A DNA stretch of 64,000 bases from Laspinema palackyanum D2c (GTDB lineage Bacteria > Cyanobacteriota > Cyanobacteriia > Cyanobacteriales > Laspinemataceae). Below the pieces are notes generated by a model that was given only the letters and a program-made list of their open reading frames with translations, did no database searches and was not told the origin of the DNA. Of this stretch, positions 26,189 to 35,939 are shown piece by piece; positions within the stretch are counted from its first letter, which is position 1; every line of letters begins with the position of its first letter. The stretch spans positions 1 to 64,000 of the forward strand of contig NZ_JAMXFD010000009.1 of the NCBI RefSeq assembly GCF_025370875.1, written 5' to 3'. Made by a program: the position numbers and the translations under genes.

Positions 26189-26320
26189 ACCCGATGGGGG
26201 ATCAATCCCCCGTTTAATAAATTAAGTTCGTTGAAACCGACTGTAAGTCTGATCCAGTGGTGTTTTCAGTCGTCTTTAGACGACTTGATTCTGTTAGGCG
26301 GGGGTTTTAACCCCCGCCGG
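26189..26320. repeat. Family 2 four-hairpin element, copy B (3' end of lpxB)
   Basis: Stems: GATGGGGGATCAATCCCCCG, GTTCGTTGAAACCGACTG (imperfect), AGTCGTCTTTAGACGACT and GGCGGGGGTTTTAACCCCCG. The centre contains the conserved CCAGTGGTGTTTTC. Stem three carries GTCGTCT/AGACGAC where copies A and D have GTCGGTT/AACCGAC. The lpxB stop codon (26294-26296) lies inside the final hairpin. Confidence 0.85.
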
Positions 26321-27499
26321 TTGTCCCTCGCCGGTTGTCTGGATCAACCCCAAAATAATCTGTGCCGCCCGATCGCAAACTCCCGGTTCCCCCAAGGCAG
26401 CTCGCATTTGCTCATAGTCTTGCTGCATTTGCTGCCGGCGATCGGGATTTTCCAGTAAGTCCAGCGCTTCCCGAACGATGTTCTCGGCTGTAGCTGACTC
26501 TTGCAGCAATTCTGGAACGATAGATTTCATTAAAACAAGGTTGGGGGCGGACATGAAGGGGATGGAAAATTTGAGCAGATGTCGAGCAATCCAAGCGGTG
26601 AGGGGATTGACCCGGTAGATGACGACTTGGGGGACGTTTAACAGGGCAATTTCTAAATTGACGGTCCCGGATTTGGTAATGGCTAAGTCAGCAGCAGCGA
26701 TCGCCATGCGACTTTGACTCGCTTCGACCAATTTAGCGCGTAACCCATAGCGCTGAATCTCGGTTTCTAGGGTGGGGCGATATTTTTCCCAGGATAAGGG
26801 GATATAAAACTGTACCGATGGATGGTGAGCTTGGATCTGCTGTGCCGCCTCAAACATCACGGGTAAGAGATAGCGGAGTTCTTGTTGTCGGGAGGCGGGG
26901 AGAAGGGCGATCGCTAGTTCATCCGAGTCAATTCCCAAGGTTTGACGCGCCTGCTCTCGGGTTGGGGCGCTCTCCAGGACATCAATGAACGGATGACCCA
27001 CCCAATCAACCGCTGCACCATGTTCATGGTAGTAGCGCGCTTCTATGGGAAAAATGGCCAGGAGGCGATCGCAGAGTCCGACAATCTGAGTTGTGGTGCG
27101 ATCGCCCAAAGACCAAGCCCACTCCTGGGGGGCAATATAATAAATTCGCGACACCTGGGGCAGGTGTGTCTTGGCAAAATTCCCAATCCCCAGATTTGGA
27201 CCGATATAGTCAATCAGGATAATCGCATCCGGGGGGGAGTTTCGCAGATAGGCTTTAGCAGAGCGCTGGATTTGCAGAGTCGGCCAAATATAGGGCAAGG
27301 ATTCGAGAATCCCTATGGAACCAATTCCCGTCGTATTTCCCAGGAGGACTGCACCGGCTTGGGCCATTTTTGCCCCACCCAAGGCCATAATTTCTAGGGA
27401 TATCCCAGCGGAGTGAGCCTGACGATAGAGGGCTTCTACCAACATTGCCCCTTGCATATCCCCAGACACCTCCCCGGTGCTGATAAAAATTGTTGCCAT
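26294..27499 (-). CDS. lpxB: Lipid-A-disaccharide synthase
   Basis: LpxB joins UDP-2,3-diacylglucosamine and lipid X into the lipid A disaccharide at the inner membrane. From ATG 27499 the 401-residue protein begins MATIFISTGEVSGDMQGAML, the family start, and carries FPIEARYYHEHG, VGHPFIDVLE, ALLPASRQQELRYLLPVMF, KSGTVNLEIAL and PNLVLMKSIVPELLQ. A longer start at 27529 would overlap lpxA by 20 bases, and the ATG at 27499 has AAGGGG just upstream. The last dozen residues (GEGQPAGVKTPA) come from a family 2 repeat and are not family sequence. Confidence 0.94.
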   Translation of the reverse strand: MATIFISTGEVSGDMQGAMLVEALYRQAHSAGISLEIMALGGAKMAQAGAVLLGNTTGIGSIGILESLPYIWPTLQIQRSAKAYLRNSPPDAIILIDYIGPNLGIGNFAKTHLPQVSRIYYIAPQEWAWSLGDRTTTQIVGLCDRLLAIFPIEARYYHEHGAAVDWVGHPFIDVLESAPTREQARQTLGIDSDELAIALLPASRQQELRYLLPVMFEAAQQIQAHHPSVQFYIPLSWEKYRPTLETEIQRYGLRAKLVEASQSRMAIAAADLAITKSGTVNLEIALLNVPQVVIYRVNPLTAWIARHLLKFSIPFMSAPNLVLMKSIVPELLQESATAENIVREALDLLENPDRRQQMQQDYEQMRAALGEPGVCDRAAQIILGLIQTTGEGQPAGVKTPA

Positions 27500-27509
27500 T
27501 GGCGACCCC

Positions 27510-28322
27510 TTATTCTGGACTCGAATCACGTCGCCGTCCGGGAATCGGTCCCCGGCGATCGCCCGTGATGGACTGACGCAGGAACTCGGACAGATGGAGG
27601 AGATAGGGGGTTTGGGGCAGGTCCGTTAATTGTTCCAGCGCCTGTTTAAACGTCTCCTCAGAGCGATAAATCAGGCGAAAGGCTTTTTTGAGTACAGACA
27701 AGTCATCCGGTGAGACTCCGGCGCGTTTGAGACCGATCTGATTGAGCGATCGCACCCGAGAGGGATTGCCCTCGACTAACATATAGGGCGGGACATCGCG
27801 ATCGATCCGCGTCATCCCCCCCACCATTGCCAGTTCCCCAATATGCACGAACTGATGGATGCCTAAAACTCCGCCAATTCTGGCGTGATTTTCAATGCGA
27901 ACATGACCGGCGAGTTGCACCGTATTGGTAATCACCACGCGATCGCCAATTTCACAATTGTGGGCGATATGCACATAGGCCATCAACAAATTATCATTGC
28001 CGATCGCCGTCGCCTCTCCCTCTCCCGTGGCTCGATTAATCGTCACATACTCGCGAATCGTATTCCCATCGCCTATTTTCGTGAGACTTGCAGCCCCAGA
28101 ATACTTGAGATCCTGTGGCTCAAACCCGATCGCTGCCCCTGGAAAAATGCGATTGCGCGCCCCGATTTCCGTGCAACCCTCGATCGCCACATGAGGACCA
28201 ATGGTCGTATCTGCACCTACTTTGACTTGCGCCCCAATCACGGCATAAGGTCCGACTTCAACAGTCGGGTGCAGTTCCGCATCCGGATGGATGACTGCCG
28301 TCGGATGAATCAGAGTTTTCAT
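27510..28322 (-). CDS. lpxA: UDP-N-acetylglucosamine O-acyltransferase
   Basis: LpxA transfers a 3-hydroxyacyl chain from ACP to UDP-GlcNAc, the first step of lipid A synthesis. From ATG 28322 the 270-residue protein starts MKTLIHPTAVIHPDAELHP and continues with hexapeptide repeats of a left-handed beta-helix. The catalytic region has IAHNCEIGD, QLAGHVRIENHARIGG and IHQFVHIGELAMVGGM (the catalytic His is in the HNCEIGD/GHV region). The C-terminal helices contain LNQIGLKRAGVSPDDL. A longer frame start at 28370 adds 16 non-family residues. It is 10 bases upstream of lpxB. Confidence 0.95.
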   Translation of the reverse strand: MKTLIHPTAVIHPDAELHPTVEVGPYAVIGAQVKVGADTTIGPHVAIEGCTEIGARNRIFPGAAIGFEPQDLKYSGAASLTKIGDGNTIREYVTINRATGEGEATAIGNDNLLMAYVHIAHNCEIGDRVVITNTVQLAGHVRIENHARIGGVLGIHQFVHIGELAMVGGMTRIDRDVPPYMLVEGNPSRVRSLNQIGLKRAGVSPDDLSVLKKAFRLIYRSEETFKQALEQLTDLPQTPYLLHLSEFLRQSITGDRRGPIPGRRRDSSPE

Positions 28323-28400
28323 AAAATTACTCGAAGAAGGAAAAAGGAAGAAAAAAGAATCAACCGGCAACAGTGAACGGTCAACTGTTCCCTAGGACTT

Positions 28401-28428
28401 AATTCTCAATTCTCAATTCTCAATTCTT
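28401..28428. repeat. Heptamer tandem repeat between fabZ and lpxA
   Basis: AATTCTC occurs three times and AATTCTT once, in tandem, between the fabZ and lpxA genes. A short tandem repeat of this kind may vary in copy number. Confidence 0.7.
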
Positions 28429-28458
28429 CCCGCTCACTCCTCACTAATAATTTCCCGT

Positions 28459-28989
28459 TTAATCTACTCGCGAGAACAGGAGTTCCCCTTCGGTCACCAA
28501 TTGACCATCCACTTCAGCCCGCGCTTGCATCTTAGCAATCCGCCGTTGGGACACGCGCACCAGTTCCGTGGTCATTATCAGTTGGTCCCCAGGAATGACT
28601 TGACGACGGAAACGGACTTTATCAATGCCTGCGAATAAAAATAAACTCCCTTCCATTCCAGGAAACTGAGTCAGAACCACACCGCCGACTTGTGCCATTG
28701 CTTCGACAATTAACACCCCAGGCATGATCGGACGCCCGGGAAAGTGTCCTTGAAAATGAGGCTCATTAAAGGTGACATTTTTAATCCCAACCGCCCGTTC
28801 TCCCTGAACATACTCGATAATCCGGTCCACTAGGGCAAAGGGATAACGGTGAGGCAGCAGTTGCTGGACTTCTTCTAAGGTAAAGCTGGTTTTTAAGACA
28901 GCCTCCGTCCCATTCGGGGAGGTGCTTTCGGTTTTGCTGGGGGTAGACTCTGCTGATTGAACGGAATTAACTTCAATAGAAGTGGTCAT
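28459..28989 (-). CDS. fabZ: 3-hydroxyacyl-ACP dehydratase
   Basis: FabZ dehydrates 3-hydroxyacyl-ACP in fatty-acid synthesis. From ATG 28989 the protein has 176 residues: an N-terminal Ser/Thr-rich extension (about 1-40) before the hot-dog fold. The active site is seen in [14 protein letters not shown] (His) and [14 protein letters not shown] (Glu), followed by [20 protein letters not shown]. The next upstream start (29043) adds 18 residues without family resemblance. It lies in the lipid A operon, competing with LpxA for the same acyl-ACP, so co-expression is logical. Confidence 0.95.
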   Translation of the reverse strand: MTTSIEVNSVQSAESTPSKTESTSPNGTEAVLKTSFTLEEVQQLLPHRYPFALVDRIIEYVQGERAVGIKNVTFNEPHFQGHFPGRPIMPGVLIVEAMAQVGGVVLTQFPGMEGSLFLFAGIDKVRFRRQVIPGDQLIMTTELVRVSQRRIAKMQARAEVDGQLVTEGELLFSRVD

Positions 28990-29058
28990 GACTTGCTTAG
29001 GTGGATAGGGTCTGGATCGAGAGTGGAGAGAGTTATCAAGCATACCCCGCCCGCCTCA

Positions 29059-29934
29059 TTAAATCTGGACCCGTGATTCTGCCAGGGCGCGCACAAGCTG
29101 GATATGCAGCTTATGACTCGCTTTGTAAGCAATAAAATGAGCCAGGGGCAGAGGGCCGAGTAAACTCAGATCTCCTACTAAGTCTAAAATTTTATGACGC
29201 ACTGGTTCATTTGGAAATCGTAGAGGGGGATTTATCCACCCGGTTTCCCCGCAAACCAGGGCATTGTCTAAGCTACCCCCTTTGATTAAACCGGCAGTCC
29301 GGAGTTGTTCGATTTGGCGGGCTAGACCAAAGGTGCGGGCAGGGGCGATATCTGTGGCGAAGCTGGACTGACTGGGGGACCAACTGTGCCACTGGTTGCC
29401 GATCGCCGGTTCAGGAAAATCAATTCCATAACTAAATCGCAGTTCCGGGGAAGGGATGGCCGACACAAAAGCATCTCCTTCATAGATGGAAACCGCAGTA
29501 GACAGAGGAGTAATTTCTGGCTGGTCCCCGGAGATGGTCGGGACTAGGCCGACTTGGGCGATCGCCTCCACCCAAGACAGGGCGGACCCATCTAATAGGG
29601 GCAGTTCCGGTCCATCCACTTCAATGCGCGCATCCTCCACCCCCATTGCCATCAAAGCGGCTAACAAATGCTCGACAGTTCGCACTGATGCCTGGGCGAT
29701 CGCCAGTTCGGTAGAAAGGGTGGTCTGATGGACGGCATCAACTCGGGCTGGAATCACCGGACACCCAGGAAGATCCACCCGCACAAAGCAGCGTCCTTCC
29801 CCAGGTACACCGGGCAGTATTTTCACCCGAGTCAAGCTCCCTGTATGCAATCCCACCCCAGCGCGTTCCACAGGTGCAACTAAACCCTGTGGAAGACGGG
29901 ATGTTAAAGAAAACTGATGGTAGGAGGGATTCAT
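29059..29934 (-). CDS. lpxC: UDP-3-O-acyl-N-acetylglucosamine deacetylase
   Basis: LpxC removes the N-acetyl group, the committed step of lipid A synthesis, using Zn. From ATG 29934 it has 291 residues, with [16 protein letters not shown] near the start, [20 protein letters not shown] (Zn His), [16 protein letters not shown] and [16 protein letters not shown] (Zn His and Asp). The upstream frame (to 30000) would overlap the bamA 3' end, and ATG 29934 is preceded by AGGAGG. Start of bamA stop: 29951, so the gap is 16 bases. Confidence 0.96.
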   Translation of the reverse strand: MNPSYHQFSLTSRLPQGLVAPVERAGVGLHTGSLTRVKILPGVPGEGRCFVRVDLPGCPVIPARVDAVHQTTLSTELAIAQASVRTVEHLLAALMAMGVEDARIEVDGPELPLLDGSALSWVEAIAQVGLVPTISGDQPEITPLSTAVSIYEGDAFVSAIPSPELRFSYGIDFPEPAIGNQWHSWSPSQSSFATDIAPARTFGLARQIEQLRTAGLIKGGSLDNALVCGETGWINPPLRFPNEPVRHKILDLVGDLSLLGPLPLAHFIAYKASHKLHIQLVRALAESRVQI

Positions 29935-29950
29935 TAACAAATCTGGCCTC

Positions 29951-32458
29951 CTAGAATCGTTCACCAAGACCAAAGTGGAAGCGACTGCCTCCATCATCAT
30001 TCAGGGCGAAATCCACCCGAATTGGCCCCAGGGGAGACTGGACTCGCAGCCCCAACCCATAGCCAAATCCACTCCCCGGTTTGTTGCGGACCTCTGCCGG
30101 TCGTCCGGGAACGTCGCCCCCGGTTCCGAAGTCCGTGGCTGCATCAAAGAACAGTGCACCGCCCACCACCGAATAAATCGGGAAGCGATACTCGGCACTC
30201 CCTTGGACAAAACTGCGCCCGGTTCCTACTGCCCCTTCATCGTAACCGCGCACGGTGGTGGTTCCCCCGAGGGAAAAGGCTTCGTAGGGGGGTAAATCCC
30301 CGAGGACTGTTCCGCCTTGAACGCTTAAAGCAAAGGTTTGAGGTCCTTCAGAAAAGCGAATTAAATTGATAGGGATGTAGTAGTTATAACTGGCTCTCAA
30401 CCGATTGAAGAAGATACTTCCTAGGCCAATGGGAACCGATTGTTCTGTACTGACGCGCAGGACACTCCCGGAGGTGGGCTGCAAAGCACTATCGCGTAAA
30501 TCTCGGGTGCCACTGAGTTGGAAGGTAAACAAATCATCTTTACCGTCGCCACTAAAGCTCAAATCGTTTCCGGCTTCGTCAGTTCGGGCGATATCCCCAT
30601 CATCATCTCGGGTACTAATTCGTTGATATTGGGTGCCTAAGGAGGCTCTCCAGCCATTATCCAGGGGACGGGAAAAGGTGAGTCCCCCGCCAAAGCGCAG
30701 AATTCGCGGACGCCCGCCGTCGTCGGGGAGTTCGATTTCTGGATCGCCCCCATCAAAAATAAAGGAGATGGAGCGCCGTCGGAATAGATTGACGGTATAA
30801 GAGGTGCGACTCTCCCAACCCGCAATCCAGGGGTCGGTAAAGTTGACATCAAACAGCACCTCGCGCTGTCCAATTTGCAACTCGGTCCCTAATTTGAGGT
30901 TTCTCCCAAATAGGTTTTGTTCTTGCACGCTGAGGGTTCCAAATAAACCACTGGCAGAACTAATCCCTGCACCTGCGGCGATCGACCCGGTACTTCTTTC
31001 TAAGACATTGACCACAACCACGACGTTGCGAGGATTTTGACCAGGGTTGAGGGAAATTTGGACATCTTCAAAAATGCCCAGTCCAAATACTCGCTGTAAA
31101 TCCCGTTCAATGGTTTGGCGATTAAAGACTTCTCCGGGTTCTAGTTCGAGTTCTCGGGTGACAATGTATTCCTTAGTCCGGCCTCGAATGGGTTGCCCTT
31201 CGGCGTCCACGAGTTCCCCTTCTTCGTTAATGAACTGGATTTCAATACTCTCGACGACTCCTTCGGCGACTTCCAGAATGACGGTGCCATCAGCGGCCAC
31301 TTGGGGGGTGTCAATGACTTGGGCTAGGACGTAGCCATTTTGTTGGTACCATTCGTTTAATTGTTTGATGCCTTCCTGGAAGTCGCGCAGGTTGAGGATA
31401 TCCCCATACTGCGCTGCAAAAATTTCATCAATCACCTCTTGGGGAAGGACTTGATTTCCCCTGACTTCTACGCTGTTTAAAACGGGGTTGGATTCGACTA
31501 CAAAGGTGACTCGCACACCGAGGGGGGTGTCTTGAGGTTCGGCCCGGACGTTAGAAAAATAGCCGGTGGCAAAAATGGCGTTGATGTCCTGTTGCAGTTG
31601 GGACCGGGTGGTGGTCTGTCCTGGACGCAGGGAAATCACTCGATACACTTCGTCTTCGAGTCGTCCTTCAACGCCACTAACGACGACTTCGGCAACCAAG
31701 ACTTGCGGTTCGGCTTGGGGTGCCGGTTGGGACTGGGGTGGAATGAAAGGAGGCGGTGTTGTCGGTTGGGGAGTGGGTTGGGGAGTGGGTTCTGGGCTGG
31801 ATTCGGGAGTGGGTGAGGGGACGACTGGACGAGTGGAGGGTTCGGTTTCTATGGCATCGGGTTCGGCGGGTTCGGTTGGGGTGGGGTCTTGGGCGATCGC
31901 CCGCTTCCAGTCCTCTGCTCGATCGCTGAGGTGCGGTTGTTGTAAGGGTGGGGTGTTCAGGAGTTCGGCCGGGGATTGACTGGGCCGATCGCTCTGTGCC
32001 CCAATGGCGGTGATGACTTCTTCTTCTGGGGCGATCGCCGAAACTAAGGGGTCTTCTTCCACGGCGAATTCCGATGCAATCACCGGGGTTTCCTCTGTGA
32101 CCTCCCCCTCGCTGACTTCTACTGCCGGTTGCTCCGCCTCGGTTTCAGGCAGAACAATCTCAGGTACAACCGGGGAGATCGGCTCCCCTTGTGCCTGAGT
32201 CACAGCTACACTGGCTGCATCCCCATTCTCAATACTCTCAATACTTTTAATCCCCTCAATTATGGAAGATTTAGCCCCCTCTGCCGGTCCATCGGGCGAT
32301 CGCTCCCCAGGCTCGGTTGTCCTGGGGTCCTCCACTTCCATTGAAGGTTCGGTTGTGGATGGGGCCAAGAGAGCCGAGGTCTCTCCCCGACTGGGGTTGG
32401 CAATACTGAGAATGGCACAAGTAGCAAGAACGGCTGACAAGACAGGAGATAAGCGCAT
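29951..32458 (-). CDS. bamA: Outer-membrane assembly factor, Omp85/BamA type
   Basis: BamA inserts beta-barrels into the outer membrane. From ATG 32458 the 835-residue protein has a signal peptide ([20 protein letters not shown]), then about 215 residues of low-complexity, acidic and Pro/Thr/Glu-rich sequence ending in a P-T-P-Q run. Three POTRA domains follow (about 250-485, starting [36 protein letters not shown] and [15 protein letters not shown]) and then a 16-strand barrel ending HFGLGERF. The longer frame start at 32557 adds non-family residues. Cyanobacterial forms have three POTRAs, as here. It is in the lipid A operon. Confidence 0.95.
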   Translation of the reverse strand: MRLSPVLSAVLATCAILSIANPSRGETSALLAPSTTEPSMEVEDPRTTEPGERSPDGPAEGAKSSIIEGIKSIESIENGDAASVAVTQAQGEPISPVVPEIVLPETEAEQPAVEVSEGEVTEETPVIASEFAVEEDPLVSAIAPEEEVITAIGAQSDRPSQSPAELLNTPPLQQPHLSDRAEDWKRAIAQDPTPTEPAEPDAIETEPSTRPVVPSPTPESSPEPTPQPTPQPTTPPPFIPPQSQPAPQAEPQVLVAEVVVSGVEGRLEDEVYRVISLRPGQTTTRSQLQQDINAIFATGYFSNVRAEPQDTPLGVRVTFVVESNPVLNSVEVRGNQVLPQEVIDEIFAAQYGDILNLRDFQEGIKQLNEWYQQNGYVLAQVIDTPQVAADGTVILEVAEGVVESIEIQFINEEGELVDAEGQPIRGRTKEYIVTRELELEPGEVFNRQTIERDLQRVFGLGIFEDVQISLNPGQNPRNVVVVVNVLERSTGSIAAGAGISSASGLFGTLSVQEQNLFGRNLKLGTELQIGQREVLFDVNFTDPWIAGWESRTSYTVNLFRRRSISFIFDGGDPEIELPDDGGRPRILRFGGGLTFSRPLDNGWRASLGTQYQRISTRDDDGDIARTDEAGNDLSFSGDGKDDLFTFQLSGTRDLRDSALQPTSGSVLRVSTEQSVPIGLGSIFFNRLRASYNYYIPINLIRFSEGPQTFALSVQGGTVLGDLPPYEAFSLGGTTTVRGYDEGAVGTGRSFVQGSAEYRFPIYSVVGGALFFDAATDFGTGGDVPGRPAEVRNKPGSGFGYGLGLRVQSPLGPIRVDFALNDDGGSRFHFGLGERF

Positions 32459-32590
32459 GGGTTTAGTCGTTATTTGGCACGTCCAGAGAAACCAAAAGAA
32501 AGGATACAAGCGGGAGTCACCACAATTCCTGAAGGAAGTAAATTCTCCTCCCTTCATTAAGGCGTTAGGGCTAATTAATCCCTCGGACTC

Positions 32591-33322
32591 TTAAGTGGAT
32601 AGATGAGAAAGCACCCGTTCAAGGACTTGCTGATAGGCATTTTCTACGTTTCCCAAATCCTGCCGGAATCGGTCTTTATCCAGGATTCGGGCAGTGGGAT
32701 CACTCTGGGATTCATCCCAGAGTCGGCAAGTATCAGGACTGATTTCATCGGCAAGAATTAGGTTCCCCTTGCCATCGAATCCGAACTCCAGTTTAAAGTC
32801 AACTAGGATAATTTGACACTTATGGAAAAATTCTGAGAGGATTTGGTTGATTTCCAATGCCATTGTCCGCAGTTGCTCTACTTGTTCTGGGGTGGCAAGT
32901 TCTAATAACAGCAGGCGATCGCGGGTTAACAAGGGGTCCCCTAGTTCATCTTTTTTATAGAAAAATTCCACCAGGGGCTGTTTGAGGACGGTTCCCTGGG
33001 GGATCCCGGTTTGCTTGCACAAACTTCCCGCAGCAATATTCCGGACGACAACCTCTACCGGGACGATCTGCACCCGCTTGACTCGCATGGAGTTCGGACT
33101 GGTTTGCTCGATGAAATGGGTGGGGATTCCTTTGGATTCCAGCAGGTTAAACAGGGCCGTGCCGATCGCACAGTTCATCTGCCCTTTACCGACGATGGTC
33201 CCCCGTTTAAGTGCATTAAAGGCGGTGGCATCATCTTTAAACTGGGAGAGCACTACCTCGGGGTCTTCGGTGGTATATAGGATTTTCGCTTTGCCTTCAT
33301 AGAGTTTTTCCATCGCCGCCAT
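32591..33322 (-). CDS. purC: SAICAR synthetase
   Basis: PurC forms SAICAR from CAIR and aspartate with ATP in purine synthesis. From ATG 33322 the 243-residue protein begins MAAMEKLYEGKAKILYTTED (MEKLYEGKAK can also start at 33313). It carries GQMNCAIGTALFNLLESKGI, PVEVVVRNIAAGSLCKQTGI, LVDFKLEFGFDGKGN and LADEISPDTCRLW. The frame extends upstream to 33457, but those residues are not family sequence. It is upstream of bamA by 132 bases on the same strand, so it may be the first gene of the operon or an independent gene. Confidence 0.95.
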   Translation of the reverse strand: MAAMEKLYEGKAKILYTTEDPEVVLSQFKDDATAFNALKRGTIVGKGQMNCAIGTALFNLLESKGIPTHFIEQTSPNSMRVKRVQIVPVEVVVRNIAAGSLCKQTGIPQGTVLKQPLVEFFYKKDELGDPLLTRDRLLLLELATPEQVEQLRTMALEINQILSEFFHKCQIILVDFKLEFGFDGKGNLILADEISPDTCRLWDESQSDPTARILDKDRFRQDLGNVENAYQQVLERVLSHLST

Positions 33323-33670
33323 AACCGTTTTTGCTTTCTGATTCAGTGAACTTAGCACCCAGAACGGGGCCCGAAATTCGACGACTTGAGGTCGCTCAAT
33401 CATTTTATCGTTGTGTGGCCCGAATGATTGCAGGAGCCTCATAGGCGATCGCATCACTGCTGAAAATGACCGGGGGATGCTGGGCAGCAGTGGCCCTAAG
33501 TTCCCCCCTGCTAGGGTCCTAGTAAAGTTTTACAACGACATTTTGTCGGGGAAGGGATGAGTTCTCTCAGTTTGCGGTAGGATAGTTTGGCCCTGGGTTT
33601 CCTTGGGACTGACAATCGGGAAAGATGTCCAAGATCGGGACAGAACCCAGGGATTGACTTTTGGTAAAAC

Positions 33671-34066
33671 ATGGACAAATCTGTAGAACAAAGAGACGCG
33701 ATCGAGATTACGGGCCTGCGCTATTACGGTTACACGGGCTACTTGGCTGAAGAACGAATGCTCGGTCAATGGTTTGAAGTGGATTTAACCTTATGGGTGG
33801 ATTTATTAGCGGTGGGAAACAGCGATCGCCTAGAAGAAACCTTAGATTATCGTCTATTGGTTGAGCGGGTTCGCCATCACATCGAAACCGCTAAGGTCAA
33901 TACGATGGAACATTTGGCCACCCAAATTGCTCGCTCCATTCTCGAATGCGAGCAAGCTCAAAAAATTAGAGTTCGCTTGACGAAGGTTTCCGCCCCAATC
34001 CCCGACTTTTCTGGGAAAATTTCCGTAGAAATCACCCGGTCTCTCTCGGATTTTTTAAATTCATAA
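33671..34066 (+). CDS. folB: Dihydroneopterin aldolase
   Basis: FolB splits dihydroneopterin into 6-hydroxymethyl-dihydropterin and glycolaldehyde in folate synthesis. The 131-residue protein has the family blocks DAIEITGLRYYGYTGYLAEE, the tyrosine-containing ETLDYRLLVERVRHHIE, the glutamate in VNTMEHLATQIARSIL, and VRLTKVSAPIPDFSGKIS (lysine in the active site). The ATG at 33671 is followed directly by family sequence. It heads a plus-strand stretch with other pterin-type genes further down, though not in the same operon. Confidence 0.93.
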   Translation: MDKSVEQRDAIEITGLRYYGYTGYLAEERMLGQWFEVDLTLWVDLLAVGNSDRLEETLDYRLLVERVRHHIETAKVNTMEHLATQIARSILECEQAQKIRVRLTKVSAPIPDFSGKISVEITRSLSDFLNS

Positions 34067-34296
34067 ACCTGGGCTAAATCTCTGATGGGAAACCGAAAGG
34101 ATTGCGTAGAGTTTCCGAGAATGATACAGTACCAAAGCAGTTCATTATCCGGCTCGAAGCCTCTGCGGGTCAACTTGAGACTCGCTCTGTCGCGATCGCT
34201 CACCTATTCGGTAGAGTATCCAGTCATTTTTTAGGTGAAAGACATCAAATTTATTCCCTTGACAGGATTAAACCAACACTGATTCTTGTCCCCTGA

Positions 34297-34310
34297 AAAG
34301 GCGCGCCTTT
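34297..34310. promoter_or_regulatory. 14-base palindrome upstream of the glycosyltransferase gene
   Basis: A perfect palindrome AAAGGCGCGCCTTT at 34297-34310 ends 41 bases before the start of the next gene, in a 284-base gap with no other gene. It could be an operator or part of a weak hairpin; its T-tract is short. Confidence 0.4.
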
Positions 34311-34350
34311 ACAGTTAGATTGATTGACAACATTAAGGAGAATCAAAAAC

Positions 34351-35271
34351 ATGGATGATTGGCAATTAACAGCCCCGGTTGCCTTGCTCATCTTTAACCG
34401 ACCCGATACCACCGAACAGGTCTTTGAGTCGATTCGTCAAGCTCAACCGTCTCAGTTGTTAGTCATTGCCGATGGGCCGCGTCGCGATCGCCCCGGGGAA
34501 GCCGAAAAATGTGCAGCGACTCGGCAGATCATCGACCGCGTAGACTGGGATTGTCAAGTCATCAAGCATTATTCAGACATTAACTTAGGCTGTAAATTGC
34601 GCGTTTCCAGTGGCATAAATTGGATCTTTGATACCGTTGAAGAAGCCATCATCCTCGAAGATGACTGTCTACCCAATCAAAGTTTCTTCCGGTATTGTCA
34701 AGAACTTTTAACTCAGTATCGAGATGATTACAGAGTCATGCATATTGCCGGAAGCAATGAAGGAATTCCCGGACAGAATCTCCATGAAAGTTACTATTTT
34801 TCCCGCAGGACTCATATTTGGGGTTGGGCAACTTGGCGCAGAGCATGGCAAACTTACTACGATGTTGATATTAAATTATGGCCCGAATTCAAACAGACCC
34901 ATAAATTAGCCGAAATCATCGGAAACAAACAAGAAGCATCGGTCAAGGCCCAAGTTTTTGATTTGGTCTATGAAAACCAAATCGATACCTGGGACCATCA
35001 ATGGAATTTTGCCTGTCTTTATCATCAAAATTCTTCCATTTTACCCAATAAAAACTTAGTCTCTAATATTGGGTTTGGACATCAAGAAGCAACCCACACC
35101 ATCAATCCCAGTAGTTTTGCAGACTTGCCCACAGAAGAACTGGATTTTCCCCTGATTCATCCTCAAATTGTCCAGCAAGATGTCGTCACCGATGACCAGT
35201 ATTTCGAGGCAAGGCAAAACAATCAAGTCAAAAGTATGAAAAATTCCGACCAGTTGGCAGAGTGGGTATAA
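34351..35271 (+). CDS. Family 2-type glycosyltransferase
   Basis: From ATG 34351, preceded by AAGGAG, the 306-residue protein begins MDDWQLTAPVALLIFNRPDT. It has a GT-A-like fold with the nucleotide-binding start VALLIFNRPDTTEQVFESIR, the DXD-like EDD in EEAIILEDDCLPNQSFFRYC, and a W/Y-rich acceptor region (RRTHIWGWATWRRAWQTYYD). It resembles the HlpA-like glycosyltransferases of cyanobacteria and other bacteria that act on surface sugars. The substrate is unknown. The gene sits between folB and a Nudix gene; a link to pterin glycosylation is possible but not supported by sequence. Confidence 0.8.
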   Translation: MDDWQLTAPVALLIFNRPDTTEQVFESIRQAQPSQLLVIADGPRRDRPGEAEKCAATRQIIDRVDWDCQVIKHYSDINLGCKLRVSSGINWIFDTVEEAIILEDDCLPNQSFFRYCQELLTQYRDDYRVMHIAGSNEGIPGQNLHESYYFSRRTHIWGWATWRRAWQTYYDVDIKLWPEFKQTHKLAEIIGNKQEASVKAQVFDLVYENQIDTWDHQWNFACLYHQNSSILPNKNLVSNIGFGHQEATHTINPSSFADLPTEELDFPLIHPQIVQQDVVTDDQYFEARQNNQVKSMKNSDQLAEWV

Positions 35272-35391
35272 CCCATCTCAATCATCACCGGCATAGCCTT
35301 GGGCGGACAAAGGTTGTTACACTAATCTCTACCGGAGATCATCAAAACCCTCCCTCTGCCTGTTTGTCGATTACCCCAGGGATTACAAGTC

Positions 35392-35841
35392 ATGCACGAT
35401 CCATCATTGGTTTCACCCCGATCTATCGTTCAAACCTTTCCTTTAAGTACCGTAGGGGCGCTGGTTTGTGGCCCTAGCAGTCGGGTTTTGATTGCCAAAA
35501 CTACGAAATGGCGGGGGTTGTGGGGGGTCCCCGGGGGGAAGGTGGATTGGGGTGAAACCCTAGAAGCGGCCTTAGTACGGGAGTTTCGAGAAGAGGTTGG
35601 ACTGGACCTGGTGGACATTCGCTGGGCACTGTTGCAAGAAGCCGTCGTAGACCCCCAATTTTATCGGGACGCTCACTTTATTATGATGAACTATTATGCC
35701 CGTTCGACCACAGAAACGGTGATTCCCAATGAGGAAATTGAGGAATGGGTTTGGGTTACCCCACAAGAGGCACTCAACTATTCTTTGAATACTTACACCC
35801 GCGTTTTGGTTGAACATTATCTCAACCGGGGTGACGCTTGA
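35392..35841 (+). CDS. Nudix hydrolase
   Basis: The 149-residue soluble enzyme hydrolyses a nucleoside-diphosphate-linked compound. The Nudix box lies at about residues 47-72: GKVDWGETLEAALVREFREE followed by VGLDL, matching G-x5-E-x7-REUxEExGU. The preceding GALVCGPSSRVLIAKTTKWR and the later HFIMMNYYAR strand fit the fold. The substrate is not deducible. In some bacteria a Nudix enzyme converts dihydroneopterin triphosphate in folate synthesis, which would fit the neighbourhood, but that is only a suggestion. Confidence 0.9.
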   Translation: MHDPSLVSPRSIVQTFPLSTVGALVCGPSSRVLIAKTTKWRGLWGVPGGKVDWGETLEAALVREFREEVGLDLVDIRWALLQEAVVDPQFYRDAHFIMMNYYARSTTETVIPNEEIEEWVWVTPQEALNYSLNTYTRVLVEHYLNRGDA

Positions 35842-35939
35842 ACGGGTCAATTAACCCGCTTGCTTCTTCCCTTCATCTCCTCTCTAATCCGGTTCCCATA
35901 CCCTCAAGAAAATCTGTCCCTTACCCTCAATGACTGACT

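Noticed and set aside
35842-35939. TPP riboswitch before the THI5-like gene
   Set aside because: The gap is about 100 bases and has no CTGAGA or other THI-box motif.
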